DNA of 64,000 nt from Dermanyssus gallinae (GCA_003439945.1 QVRM01005417.1:124001-188000), one strand, 5' to 3'. Positions 20,766-33,040 are shown, numbered from the stretch's first letter. The notes: generated from the letters alone by a model not told the origin. Translations and numbers: made by a program.

Positions 20766-23607
20766 CTAACCCAGGGTTAGCCCAGTTCAACAATGTGCCC
20801 CGAACAGACGCTGCATTTCCTCATTGAATGTCGAGCGACAGCCTCTGACGCAAGAATTCGGATGCTCTCGAGTCTCCTGTCGAAAGATTAAGGCTTCTAC
20901 CGACGCGCTGAATCAGTTTGAGCGTAAGAGGGCCTGCAGTTCCCATAGTCTCGAACGCCAACGGACAAAATTCGTGCGGATAATCCACACTGGAATATTT
21001 TCTGCATTTGTTAGCCTCAGCTAATCTGGAAGCATGACCTGCTCGGTCCACACCTGAACCGAAGGGGCTAATGCGTCGGTTACAGTTGCGTCCCAAACAA
21101 GCATGCGGCCACGCACAAAGGGCGTCAAAGTCAGACCGTCAGGTCGTTTTCCGTCGTCCCTCGATAGACCCGGAGGCTCTAGAATACATGGGAAGCCGGC
21201 AGATCGAAGTGCGCGGCTAAAGGTATCATTTAAAGCAGAGTGGCGTGCTCGCCGGCCTGCACTTAAAGCGCATGACAGGCCATGCTGGGCCAACGCGTCC
21301 ACAAAATGACCACAACGACATCGGTGGGGCACGACTAGGTCAACACCAAGCCGCAGCCCTGCGTTTATGCGCGTGGTCTCGTCGTCGAACAGAGTACCAA
21401 TTCGCGGGCATGGTAGGATGTGTAGCCAAGCTTGTGTAGCCCCTTGACTACTAACAGCTCGGAGCCTGGCTTTATCAAGGTGCTCTATTAATCAGGTTTC
21501 CTAGTCGCTTTTCTTGTAGAGGGATTGTCCAATTGCCCTGGTTAGCCCTGTCGTCGGGAGGAGAATCAAATAACAACGAAAATTCGTCAGTCAGTCTTTG
21601 AAGTTGACCGTTATAGGCGTCCTACCCATCACTGTCCAATAAGGCTTTAACCCAGTCCGCCGCCAATGACGACACGATTGCAGGTCCTGCCATCATGATC
21701 GCGTCGGGCACACCTAGGCCGCCTAAAGAAACCGGGAGCATTACCTGTTCCCTTGCCGCAGCGGTCAACTTAAGATTTAGTATGATCTCTAAAATGTCTA
21801 AGCTAAGTCCATTAAATGGCTGTAAGAGCTCTCGTGATATAAACCGGTTGCAATCTCTAAGCAGGTGTGTTAAGCTTGTGGCTGAAAAACAAGATCTAAG
21901 AAGGAATAAGCCGCAGTGGGCCCCCAATTGAGGTAGTCTGCCCGCCGCGAAGTCAAGTTTGTCTCTTCGACTGTCTAATGCCTTTGCAATGCCTTCTGGC
22001 AACAAGAGGACATCTAGCAGCTCCAGTTAACCTTGTCCACTACGCGACAGCCCGGAAGTAAGTCAAAAAGGTTAGTTAAATCTAATGGCTCAACTTCGTT
22101 GTGAGCTGTGACATATACTTCACATTTGACCGAGATCAATGTCAGACCAAATAGCACCAAATTCGATTACTTTTCGTATGTTGTCAATTACGGTTGCGAG
22201 GTCCCCGCCCAGAACCCCGTCATCTAAGTACCAGGCATTAAGGGGGGACTGCAGTGAATCCACCAATTCCTTGATACACAAACAAAAAAGTGGAGGACCC
22301 AGGGGATCACCCTGCTGATAGCATAGCGCTGTGGGGCATTACCAGGTGGGATGGTTCTGAACCATAGGCCAGGTTCGTCTGGTGAAACAGTAATGGTGCC
22401 CACGACTTGACGGCTCGAAGCAAATGGTCTCTCCGGACGCTATTGAAGGCGTTTCGGAAGTTCAGCTTGACCATCACCGATGGCACTTTGCCCGATTGCA
22501 AAAATGCACGGGCACAGTGGTCTACTACCTCTGTACCCCCCGGGGTAGCGAATCCTAGCTGGTGTTGGCCAATAGTTGCTGAAATAGCTTCCCTATTATC
22601 GTAGCAGCCGATTTTGGCCACCAGTCTGCGAATGACTGAGTAACAGGCGATTAGAGGTAATGAACCATCTTTTTGTTTAATGCAAACATCCTTGCCCCAA
22701 AAATGAGTGGTAAAGGACAAGACGGGAGCGAGTCCCATCTGAGTACATCTACCACTTTAGCAATGGCGTCCGCTAGTCGACCGGCCGTGCTGCCCAGCGC
22801 ACCAGACAACAAGTCCTGCAACAGACGGGGTCTTATGAAGTCTAAGCCGGCAGCTGAATTTCTGCTCAATGTCTTCATCGCACTCAGTATCTCTTCACGT
22901 GAGGTTGAAGAAGGCAGTGTGACTGCCGGCGGTGTGGGCATGGAGATTTCCGTAGGCGCATCTGAATGTTTGGAGCGGAGAGCTTCTGTATTTTCGTTGG
23001 CTGGCGTTAGCGTATCCTGGGAGCTCACCAATCTGGCAGCACCGGAGATGTCACCTTCTGACAGCTTAACCTTCACTCGTCTGGGAAGGTCATCGTCGAG
23101 GTGAGCCATCACTTTGCGTCCTGATCCCTTGTGTGTCAGATCCCTGAGACTTATTCCCGACGAAAACTCGCGTAGGTTCTTCCTGACCAGAACAGACAGG
23201 AATTGAGCATTATTTTTGGCCCGAGGGAGTCGCAACACGACTGGAGCGAAGGAGAACAAAAAGTACCGGGCGAAGAGGTCGTTGTCCTTGGCGACATTTA
23301 GAAAGACCTTAGTAAGCTCCTCCGCAGCAGTGTACCGCATATATTTAGGTACAATGCGTAACAGTTTGGCATGACGCATGTTTGCCTGGATTTCGATAAG
23401 TAGTCTGTTAACATCAAGATGTTCTGCCAGAGCCTGGTGGGATGCGGACGGCCCATTGACGGCATCGGCGTGTTTGACCGATATATGCCTGGCAAGACCC
23501 CTCCTTGCGAAGATACCTCTACACACAGGACATGTAGCCCTGTTGGGGTCACCGACAACAAAAGCATGATCGGCCTCACTCCCGTTTGGGTTCTCGTTAT
23601 CTGGCAT
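20766..23607 (-). pseudogene. LINE ORF2: C2H2 finger, reverse transcriptase, RLE endonuclease
   Basis: About 947 codons in total. The first 318 are open: C2H2 finger CPVC...H...H (residues 26-46, CX2CX11HX4H), then a linker, then the start of the RT (AAGLDFIRPRLL, FGARMFALNKK). After a frameshift near 22660 come LIACYSVIRRLVAKIG and VKLNFRNAFNSVRR; the family has Asp where this has Asn, a catalytic loss. QQGDPLGPPLFCL and the catalytic YLDD (22230-22219) follow. PVSLGGLGVPDA is in the 21622-22005 frame. CRCGHFVDALAQHGLSC, then GKRPDG and LVWDAT (about 21320-21090), form the CCHC finger and the PD...D endonuclease core. The protein ends QRLSLDIQ, stop near 20766. The catalytic site of the nuclease looks intact although the gene is broken. 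Confidence 0.85.
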
Positions 23608-24850
23608 TATGATGTGAAAGCTTTAAGCTTCTCTGCAAGTGGAAGGAGGGCCAAGAGAGGTTTAAGGGCCTCTGCAATCGTCTTCAAAGTTGCCGCCAAA
23701 TCAGGACTGATGTCCTCTAACATCCGAGCGACGTCTGTTGAGGCGCCTCCAACATCTCTGCGCGGCGTCTTGGAATAGATCTTTCTCTTCGTGATAAACT
23801 TAGAAGCGCGCCGCGGCCGAACTTGGCGACTCCTGTATGCCTTCTCTCGCTTTTGATTGGGCTTTGGTAACGGTCGCGGATTAGGAAGAAGCAGCTAAGG
23901 CAAGGTGCTTTCTTGCGTGGCAGATATGCCCCTGAGAACTGCTGCGTAGAAAGCTTTGCTATTGTTAGAGCAACCGGTTTGTGCGTTTTCTGCGACAGTG
24001 GCTGTGACGTCAGGTCCTTCCGTAACCGATGCACTTGGTTGCGCTGCCTTAACTTGCTGAAGAACTCTGGCCTCCATGATAATCCTGTTACGCTTACGGA
24101 GATAAGCCACACGCCGACAAGAAGGCGATCCGGCCGCGTGAGGGCCACCACAGTTTACACATTTTGATTGTTTGGTGCAACTGGACGTCAAATAATCAGA
24201 TCCTCCACATTTCTTGCAGGCCTTGCGAAGAGTGCACCAGTCCGCTAGATGCCCCACTCCTTGACAATTGTAGCATATTTTGGTTGCTTAGACCCCAGTA
24301 CTACTGAATGGGTTTTGTACCCCAGGTAGACAGATACCGGCGGTTGGCGGTCAAACGTCAGAATCACTTTGCTGAGTGGGGTTTTTTCGAGCGTGCACCA
24401 CACCGCTATCTGCTAGCTCTTCGCGTTTCTCGTCGTCTGTAAATGCGATCTCGACGCCTTGAATGAGGTTAGAGCCGACCAGGTTACCGTAACGGGTATC
24501 GTCCCTATTGCAGAAAGTTGCGTAAGCTTTCTGGCCGCATCCTCTGAGCTTACCCATACGGATATAGCGGCTTTACTGCTTGATATCTTGCAGTCAGGGC
24601 AATTGGAATGAATAGCGTTACATAACTGCAGCAATGTGCCGTCAGCGAACTTATTTGAAGCAGAATCCTCGTTCGCTTTTCTCCGGATGACTACTTTAAA
24701 AGCGTTGAGCAGACCGCTAGACGCATCCGCTCTCAGTTTGTCCAACTGACGTTGCTCGCGAGATATAGTCTTCTGCTCGCGCTTTGACACCACCAGCGTA
24801 AATGGTTCGTCAGGTTCATCGCAACCTGTAACCTTTTTTTTTTCGCTCAC
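23607..24850 (-). pseudogene. LINE ORF1: gag-like protein with zinc knuckles
   Basis: A nucleic-acid-binding ORF1 product of the element; in related LINEs it coats the RNA. Residues about 1-145 (24850-24413) form the N-terminal part, including LSAIGTIPVTVTW, typical of the region before the RRM-like domain. Frame changes occur between about 24450 and 24290, where SVYLGYKTHSV lies in another frame. Then CYNCQGVGHLADWC (a CX2CX4HX4C knuckle, about 24275-24235), a second finger without its His (CKKCGG...C) and CVNCGGPHAAGSPSC follow. After a single in-frame TAG (23897-23895) the same frame is open to TAA at 23609-23607. No in-frame ATG precedes the first residue; the region begins beside two A-tracts, so the true start may be frameshifted or lost. 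Confidence 0.8.
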
Positions 24851-25054
24851 ACCCTGTTTTTTTTTCGTTTATCTAATATATCCATAACTTTGACCATGAC
24901 AGGTACTGTGTTGTGTGGAACACGAATTTCTGTAAGGAGCGTGTGTTTAAAAATAAGCAGTTTTTAATTGAAAATTGAGATGGCACCAACAGCAGCAGCA
25001 GCAGCAACTAACCGTCGCGAGTCACTGCTGCAAAAGCACAAAAACAAACATATT

Positions 25055-25195
25055 GTGGCATGTTGGCAGTATTTTTTTTAACGCTCTAACAACCACATTT
25101 TGACGCTCGTAATGAGCTAAAGCTTACCGTGGTTGCCATGGCAACGCCCCGTTTCGAACAGTGCGTTAGCCGCCTAAGCCACCGCCACTACAACA
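25055..25195 (+). repeat. Unclassified dispersed repeat, copy B (internally deleted)
   Basis: The distal 65 bases (about 25130-25195, with the CCATGG palindrome, CCCCGTTTCGAACAGTGCG and GCCGCCTAAGCC) match copies A (1077) and C (48740). The upstream block AACGCTCTAACAACCACATT matches the far end of those copies. About 180 bases between the two blocks, present in A and C, are missing here. Position next to the 5' side of the large LINE may be accidental. Confidence 0.6.
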
Positions 25196-25960
25196 GTTCG
25201 ACACGCATTCGAATAAACCGGCTGCTGGGATGATCATTGCGTTAGAGAAGGTCAGCTAGAGAGGATAGCCAGTTAGTTTATTCCACTCCTTGCTTCTTTG
25301 CTTGCTTGCAAGTCATACATGCCATCAGCAGCAGCAGCACCAGACGCCACTAGCGGCAAATAGCTAAGACCACTTCAGTTGCTGAGTGGCAGCTGCAACA
25401 GCAACAACCACAACAACCACGACGGATGTAACAACAATAACAACAACAACAGCGACGACGACGACAAGTGCACTAGATAGCATAAGGGCCATCGTCGTGG
25501 CCTGCGTCCTATTCTTGGTGGTTCGACAGGCCATCGACGATGACAAGAACGAGGACGAGGTCGCGTTTATCGTGCTGCCGGACGATCAGAGTACAATGTT
25601 GGTGGCCGTCGGCTGTGGTGAATCACCACTGCCAATCCAAAGAATATTGGTGGTGATAGCTCGGTTGTTTGGTCGGACGATTGGACGGTTGGCACAAGTG
25701 GGTGGTTGGTGGCCTTTAGCAATGGGCGTTTTTTGTTGTTGTTGTTGTTGATATGAGAAACGAAAGCGCGCACGCGGCGGCAACCCCCGGCCTCGATCAG
25801 TCAATGATGAACGAATGGCACGTCGGCCGGGCGACTCTCCAACGACGTGAGCAACACATACTTACATCGTATCAGATATCGCCCATTCTATATGCATCGA
25901 TTTCCAATGCATGGCCCCACATGGCGGCCGCCAGTAGAGTAGGATTGAGCTGCAAAGTCA
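25180..25960. other. GC-rich, triplet-repeat island 3
   Basis: CAG, CAA and GAC triplets, with overlapping frames on both strands (25386-25751 + and 25567-25804 -) of low-complexity composition. No domain was recognised. Same character as the islands at 8-10 kb and 49-50 kb. Confidence 0.35.
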
Positions 25961-26101
25961 ACGTTTATATATATATATATATATATACGTAAATTTGCCA
26001 GTCCTAGGAAAGATCGCAACGTGTCGCGTCGGGATTGAGTCTGCGATTCCGGTATGTCAGAGTCGCCGGCTATCAACGCCATTCTAAAGGTTGTCGAGAT
26101 A

Positions 26102-26103
<2 letters not shown>

Positions 26104-26197
<94 letters not shown>
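26104..26197. repeat. Long (TA)n microsatellite
   Basis: An uninterrupted TA run of about 94 bases. Confidence 0.97.
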
Positions 26198-26199
<2 letters not shown>

Positions 26200-26414
26200 A
26201 AGTTAAATGGCTATACATCAAATCGAATTAGGTAATACGACACGTGGTAGGGGCCAAAACGACATGAATACTATAAGAATCAGTAAATCAGGATTATAAT
26301 TAGGGTACGTGAATCATTTTGGTCGTTTAAGACACCAAGTGTCAACAGAGCTGCATCAAGTGTAATCTCAAATTATTTTGATGATGACACCGTAAAGGTT
26401 TTGCTTTACCTTAA

Positions 26415-26520
26415 GAACATCTCGTCTATCCGAGGGTAAACAAGATGTTCCTGAGATCAAGCAAAACGTGGGCACCCTACAGGGAGATCCACTAAGCCGC
26501 ATTTCGATCATCGTTCACCA
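26415..26520 (+). pseudogene. Possible RT fragment (QGDPLS box)
   Basis: Reads EIKQNVGTLQGDPLSRISII, matching the conserved QGDPLSP box of RT domain 4 in non-LTR elements. No other motif is visible around it, so this is a weak call resting on one motif. Confidence 0.35.
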
Positions 26521-28429
26521 CTCTGACCTCCTGAAAAAACGATCCTTTGCGTCCTTGGACTTATAAGCACAGTCGGCTCCAATATTGCAATTTGTAAAAA
26601 TAGTAACTACTGGAAACGGCACATCCACGAAAACTTCATCCACGACCATCTCTTCCAAAACAGGTGACTCCGTTTTAACCAGCTGGCTCCGCGTTCGACA
26701 ACTTGGTTACGATGGCGCCGGACAGACAACCTATAGCAACAAGCACCATAAACCTGAATGGTGTTACTTCTCTAATTACTTAAATTAAAAAAATGCCTAC
26801 GCAAATAATAATATAACTTGTCATTGTGGTAAGCTACAATGCCAGCTGCCATTGCTTTAAATTCTTCCTTCATTGTAGGAATCTTGCGAGATTCGTGTGC
26901 CGTATGTAACCACATCATACTTGAAAGTGCTACAATGACGCCAATTCAATCAAGCGAGATTTCGGAAATTAAGGGACGTCCTTAATTCCCGTTTCTAACT
27001 GCCAAGAATGCAACGCACCCATTGCAACTCTAGTGGACTCGGTCTTAGCAACCAACCCAGTCCTAATTGACTTACTGGAGACGACTGTTCGATCAGACAG
27101 CTTAAAATTCCGTTTGATCGGCCCAGCCGAACAAGTGTAGAGGCAAATCCTATTTTATAAAAACGGGCTAGCAACGCTGAAGTAGTAGTCCGCCTTGTTG
27201 GTGTACTATGGCGCAAGTTTCTTTCTTCAAGCCTATCAAAAGCGCGTAACTGCAAGTTCACGCGTAACCTCTAAGTAAGCTGCAAACAAATCATTTTTGT
27301 TATCTTGCTGCCCCGAACCAATATTTTCAATTGCTAACTGCCCGCATGTATATAGTCAACCATCATTAGAAATTCAGCACTACCTTAATCTAATAATTGA
27401 AATAATTTATATTCCAATTAAATGTACTGGCACCATCCATTGACCCAAATAGTCCAACGCAAGTCGGCCTTGTGCCGGTTTCAACACGTGCTGACTGAGT
27501 GCATGCTGTCCGGTTGCATCAATGCGTTTTGTGATCTCCTCCAATTGCACTGCTGTCTAGCCATACGGGATATCGGTCCAGTATGTAGGGCCGTGAGTTC
27601 TCGAACATATGCAAGTCGTTCATCAATCAACAAGGCATGGCGAGCAATCTAAATGTATGCAAACATGTTCAAGCACTTCTGTAAAAAGTGTCGGCTGTTT
27701 ATGAGCATCTTAGCATACGCTTAGAGTATCATCATACTATGAATGGCCATTATTGTAACTAACTCTTAGCCAGCTCTAACTCAAAGCAAAACTCTAAAGG
27801 AACGATTTTCCTTTGAAGATGGAGAGAATTAAAGTTATCTTTCGGTCAATAAACATTTGCCCAGAGCAAATAGTTCGCATAGTTGTACCGCTTTATGACC
27901 TTCTGGCAGAGGGCTCGTTCCTCTCGATCCGTTACTGTCTTACATTTTGAGCTTAAATTAAAGTGCGCGGTTCCGTAGGGACGTAAGATAGAGCTTTAAC
28001 GTCGGCGATCCACACATGCAAGGACGTTTTGACTTGTAAAAAAAACTGCTACTGCAAAGTGCAACTAATGCTTGAGTTAATTCCGTATGTCTCGTGCTAT
28101 TATTAACTGTTGTTTACAGGTACATGACTCGATTTTAATATTCACACTACTATCGAAATGGATTTTTTTCTGCGCTTAATTTTTGTGCGCCTTTCGTTAT
28201 ATCCCTGCTATACTGAATTAGCTGTATGGAAAACAAAACGAACGTAAATATCCTTGTTTCAATTTTCCTTATATTAAGTGTGGTGATGTTAGAACTTGAA
28301 CAGGCATATATTTAGAATGTGCGCAAGTATTGGGCAAACGTATAGCTGAACCTGCAGTGGCAATCTGCACGTTGGTAGTTAACCATCTACTTGAAAATTA
28401 TAGAGACGAAAAATATATAACTTTCAACT

Positions 28430-28530
28430 GCACAAATAGTTGCGTTATCCAAGTAATAACTTATATCATATCCAAAACTGCACAAATGGTTGCGTTATCT
28501 AAGTAATGAAGTATATCATATTCATTTGAT
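28430..28530 (+). repeat. Tandem duplication, period about 53 bp
   Basis: ACTGCACAAATAGTTGCGTT followed by AT(C)CAAGTAAT and TATATCATAT occurs twice with few differences (about 28430-28477 and 28483-28530). Confidence 0.8.
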
Positions 28531-29839
28531 ATGCAAAAGTTAATTGGCAAAGGAGACAAAAGGTCAATACCGGTTGTTCGCCGACTACTTAACCTCTCAA
28601 GTCGGCTTATTGGCTACTGGTATGATTACGGTGGGCACCATTTCAAGCAGTACATTTAATGCAGTAAGGAAGTGGCATGTATCTCCTATGAGCTAATGGT
28701 TAAAGATGGTTCGAAATACATAGTCGTTTTAATAAGTTATGGGACTGAATTTTTATGCGAAATATAAGCGGTACCATTTTTTCAAGAAAAAACTCGTGGA
28801 ACTACGTCAATTAAAGGCTCTTTTAGTATTGGTATTTCTGATGCTGCTTGGGGCGGTCTAATTCGTTTAGAGCAATGTTTGAGTAGAGTTTTGATCTGCG
28901 TACAATGACGAATTTTAATCAACGAGAGCCGGTAGCATAGCTCAGAAAACACGGTGCATTATTTCAATGTACGTTTCTCTTTTGCCAACTGGTATACACC
29001 TAGGTGCAAAAAAGATATCAGCATTTGCACCAACCCCATCATGCATATTATACGGGTAGCGTTACCCCTACGTATTACAACCTGCTTAGGTGGTCACCTG
29101 AGTTAGCCAGTTTTGTGGTTAGCTCCTGTGAGGCTTTCTATCTGACTAGCCACGGATTTACGGCCATAGGTACAGAAACTGCTAACCCCAAGGTTCCTGC
29201 TACCTCATGGTTAGCCGGCTGCTCTAGCGCGTGCGTCGTGTTGCTCGAACTACTGTTCTTTTACTCTATCAAATATTGTCATCAATATGAATTTGAGTAC
29301 ATATACATGTCATCAATATAAATTCGATTACTCGTTACGATAGAAATAAAATAGCGTAGACCAAACATTTGCCTTGAACCGGGTTGCCTTAGTCTCTAGT
29401 TGAAGGCAGAGCAACTCTGTTGGCTCGTGAGAAGGAGTAAGCTATAACTTGTTCGGCATATGATCTGTGATAGGGCTTGCGTATCGAACACAGCCAGCCG
29501 GAAGCCCAAGAAGAAATCCGGTTCGTCAGAGTCATAACCACTATCTATCAGACACTATCGCCAATCGAACGCACACGACGCGCTCACTCACCGTTGCAAG
29601 TGTCACTACGAAATACGAACTTAAACCTCCTACAATAATATTAGGATTAACAAGAGCCAACAGAAACACGACCGCAACCCAACCGGACAAGATATAGCTT
29701 CACTGCGATAGTAGCATTGAAGACAAGGACCACGTAGATAACAAGGGCGGCAAGATTGGGTCAGAGGGCGAACACGAAACAGGCGGATTCATAACGCATT
29801 AACGAAGGAAGGGACTTCGCTTTTAACTGAAGTGCGGGG

Positions 29840-31060
29840 CGATCATTATCGGCGCAAAAATACGCGATTTTATGCCGGCATTCTTAGCAGCGGCTAAAGC
29901 TCTGAAGGGAACAGTCCGTGAGACTCAGATGACACGCAATGGCCAATTGGTAGTTGAGGTAGACAATGACGAGGATGTGGCGGCTCTTTCGGAGTTAAAA
30001 ACACTTGTAGGAACACCATTTGTTTTTCCGGTAGACAAGACCGGATCGTCCCAAAAGAGACCCTCTACAGAGTTCACCGCTGCATATCTAAGCTCATCGT
30101 AAAATCCCTGAAAGCCGTGACATCATGACAACGACATGTCACCAAGGCAGTCCAGTGCGAGCTCCCTCCGACCTTGGTTTGGGAGTCATGATGCAAACGG
30201 ATTGCGTCATCCTTACTTTTGCTGGGAAGGTGCTCATCCGTGGAGCAGGTATGCATCGGCCTGACTATGTCCGCCGTGGTGTCCTACCGTGAGTTTTTTA
30301 AGTGGTTCCGCGTATGCAACAAACAAAAAGGACACGTCGCAAAAAGCTTTGAGAAAACAGATAATGTTTGCCGCCAGAAGCCAAACCCGGCCATTTTTTC
30401 AACTTCAAATTGCACCTTTATTTTGTCAAAGGGAGACAATTTTTATAGCATTTACATTCTGCAAGCCGTCCGTTTCCATGCGTGCTGGCATTTCCGCCGT
30501 AAGCGTTCTGAGTTTTCCACGCCCTGGCCATCCGTCACGAAAATGATTGTACATGCAATATTCTGTTCTGGGCTGCAGTTACGTTTTCACTGCCCCAATC
30601 ACGGCTCGGATACGGTCACCACTCAGCTGGGGATAGTGGTGACCAGCTTCAAATGACAGGTCCTTTTGAATGTGATCTCTCAGATTATATAGGCAGTTGT
30701 AGCATCCTTGTGGATTTCGCATAATTGGTCCTGAAATTCGCATCATTGGTCCTACTCTCATGTGGGGTGGCCCAGTCGGCCACTCATTCTCGTTTTGCTA
30801 AAACAGGCACGCCTGGCCCTTGGCGACGAGTGTGTGGCACAGTCAAATTCTCAGGAAGCATGGAACCAGCTCCTTCTTTTCGGCTTGAGGACTCTCCTAC
30901 TGGATGCCCGCAGGGGTGACAGGATGAGCCAGATCCCGGAACTCAGTGCGACGCACCTATACCGATGGCGCCCCGCACCTACCTGTCGCTCTTATCGTAA
31001 TAGCTACCGAGCGTCACCTAAGGGTATATATACGCTGACGCAACGGGCGCCGTAAGGATA
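29840..31060 (+). mobile_element. Old LINE remnant: gag-like ORF1 followed by ORF2 start
   Basis: 29872-30102 encodes ALKGTVRETQMTRNGQLVVE followed by SELKTLVGTPF, the core of LINE ORF1 proteins of the gag-like type. At about 30300-30370 FKWFRVCNKQKGHVAKSFEK resembles a decayed CCHC knuckle (CxxCxxxGHxxxxC). At about 30810-30910 EAWNQLLLFGLRTLLLDARR resembles the segment before the RT in RLE-type ORF2; the large copy has LFARYFLFSFAPVVLRLPRA there. The order is the same as in the element at 20.7-24.9 kb. Strongly mutated, with several frame changes and stops. Confidence 0.5.
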
Positions 31061-32400
31061 CTGCCTTCAGGCGCTAAGCTGGTGTCACCCGATGCAGCTG
31101 GAGCATTCAAGACACGTGTACTCTTGCCCACCCCGACCACAGCCTTAGTGATCTGATTTTGCCTAGGTACACTCTTATCGCGTTATGTATCCTTGAAAAA
31201 GTTATGACCCAGCTGAAGGGTTTGCGCTATGAAATAGATAGGATCTGGATGGCGTTACGTCCGCCCATATTTGCACGCTCACCAAGCTTCCTCCAGACCT
31301 TCGACCGCGCCTCCTCTGCGCCCTAGCGAAGATCTGCTATAGAAGCGACTTTGCAAATTAGGAACGGCACGAAATTAGAAGCAGAGGCTGCCGTGCCTGC
31401 TACGCGCAGCTTTCTTCAGATAACGCCCAGATTATTTCCAGGTTGATTTCACGGACGCCTCTAACTTTCACCTCCGGGGTGTCTCATTAACGCCAGCAAG
31501 AGAGAATAGTTCTACCGAGGGATGGTGTAACACAAGGCACTTTAAGGGTCACGTACTTCGTGAGAGCACGTCCGGCACGACGGAAATCCCCAGAAGCTCA
31601 CCAAGGCGAAGCCGCTCAGAAGTGGCAGCTTATATTCAGCCGGCCCAGCGAGAAGGAAAATACGGGCAAGCAATCCGCATTGGACAAAGTTTTTCTGGCG
31701 CAAGCCGATTCCCATCTTAAAAGCTCCCTAGCTGCAAGCCTGACAAATTCGGTCCGTTTCATTCCCACATCTAAAGTGGATAGCGGTCCTTAGCTACACG
31801 TCCAACCGGATAATAACTTGTCGTACTGTCAAACCCGGAAATTAGGACCTCCGCCTAGGCCTTGATGTTTTTGCTGCTCATCCATATTCTAGTGGTACGG
31901 ATATGGCTGGTTAGACTAGACAGTATGATCCTGAACCACTAGGCTATGGAGAAGCTCCTGATCTGGGATTTGCCGATTCAAAATACTTATGCGGTGAGCT
32001 ATAGAGCAATATCCCGCCCGATAGGCGGCGTTGCACCAAAATCGGAGAAAAGCAAGACTCGTCTTTACGAAGCCTTTGAGAACGAGCACACCATCTGCTC
32101 GTTCATCATTGAGATATCTGCTAAACCTTCATTATTTGCGCGCTCAGCCTATGGCGCTCACCGCAGAAGGCGCGTTTTATCTACAAAATATAATCATGCA
32201 TACATACTTCAAGTACAAGCTTCCACAAAAAGTACCTAAGTTGTGTCTGCGCCGCCTCTCTAAATAGAGCATCTGACTGCAGTGTAAGGAGCAATACACA
32301 ACATGAGTGAAACAAATATTATGGTACCAAACATACATACAGCTAAAACTGTACCCTTATTTGCCTTAATTCTATAAGGAAAGATTAGCAAAGTTAATGT
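31061..32400. other. Probable decayed transposon interior, not assignable
   Basis: Intermediate GC content, with one 77-residue frame (31560-31793, +) and others without recognised motifs. It lies between LINE remnants and may be their mutated middle, but I see no motif that proves it. Confidence 0.35.
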
Positions 32401-33040
32401 TCCTAGCGGTTAAGTACCTGGGCGTGATCCTGGACGGGGCTCTCACAGTTACACTTCATGTGCGTGTGCAACAAAAAAACAGCCAAAGCCTCAACAGAGC
32501 TAGGAAAAATCCTTCCAAGGACCAGTAGAGCAACCGAATATCGGCGCACCTATGTGTCTGTTCCGGTCGCGCGGCGCAGGCGAATGTACCACGCTACGAA
32601 CTGGCATCAAGAAACCTATTAATTAAGCACCTGGCGGAAGGAACACTAATCAGCAGAACCGACACTTTAAGCAAATGGAGTCAACAATGGAAAACAATCT
32701 AGTCGGACCATCCTGGATATTGGACAAAATCAATACTTCTTGATTTCAAAAAATGGTACAGCCTCAAAGACGGCTTGCTTACCTACCCACTCGCGCAACT
32801 GCTAAAATGCTATGCTGGTTATTACAATATATACAGCGCAATGGTAAAATTGACTCCTCCGTATGCCGTATGTGCAACTCGTGGGAGGTGGACAATGTTA
32901 GGCACTGCTATGAACGCTGCGTCGTTTGCGGCACTGAGCGAGAGCTACTGTCCCGGAACTTACGACTGAAGAACCCCCCTGACACGCCAAGCCCTTGTAG
33001 GGGCGCTCCTCAAGGATCATAAATCGTGGATTATGGTAAG
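32400..33040 (+). pseudogene. APE-type LINE ORF2 C-terminal remnant (R1/Jockey/I-like)
   Basis: In changing frames: VKYLGVILDGALTVTLHV (about 32412-32465; the YLGVxLD box after the RT palm), RTDTLSKWSQQW, then LLTYPLAQLLKCYAGYYNIY (32770-32840), the HYLTQLLTGHGxF-like box, and CRMCNSWEVDNVRHCYERC, the C-terminal CxxC...H finger that precedes ERxxL. This order is characteristic of R1/Jockey/I ORF2. At least two frameshifts and stops. Confidence 0.75.

Larger units (their letters stand above)
20680..24860 (-). mobile_element. Two-ORF non-LTR retrotransposon with RLE-type ORF2
   Basis: Read on the minus strand: ORF1 (24850 to 23607), then ORF2 (23607 to 20766), then a 3' UTR of about 60 bases ending in ATAGCGAAG plus an A/T-rich tail near 20685. 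ORF1 is gag-like with zinc knuckles. ORF2 has a C2H2 finger, an RT with YLDD and a C-terminal CCHC plus restriction-like endonuclease. The ORFs meet as TAATG (23609-23605). All domains are recognisable, but several frameshifts and stops make the copy dead. The 5' end is not defined; it lies above 24860 in an A-tract-rich area. At least seven more fragments of this family lie in the window. The R2-like superfamily is the best general label; the exact clade needs phylogeny. Confidence 0.85.
26198..29830. other. Long gene-poor stretch
   Basis: AT-rich DNA. Supported items inside are a short RT-like piece at about 26415-26520 and a tandem duplication at about 28430-28530. Frames at 26995-27261 (-), 27422-27652 (+), 29004-29321 (+) and 29467-29697 (+) are unrecognised and I leave them uncalled. 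Confidence 0.45.
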
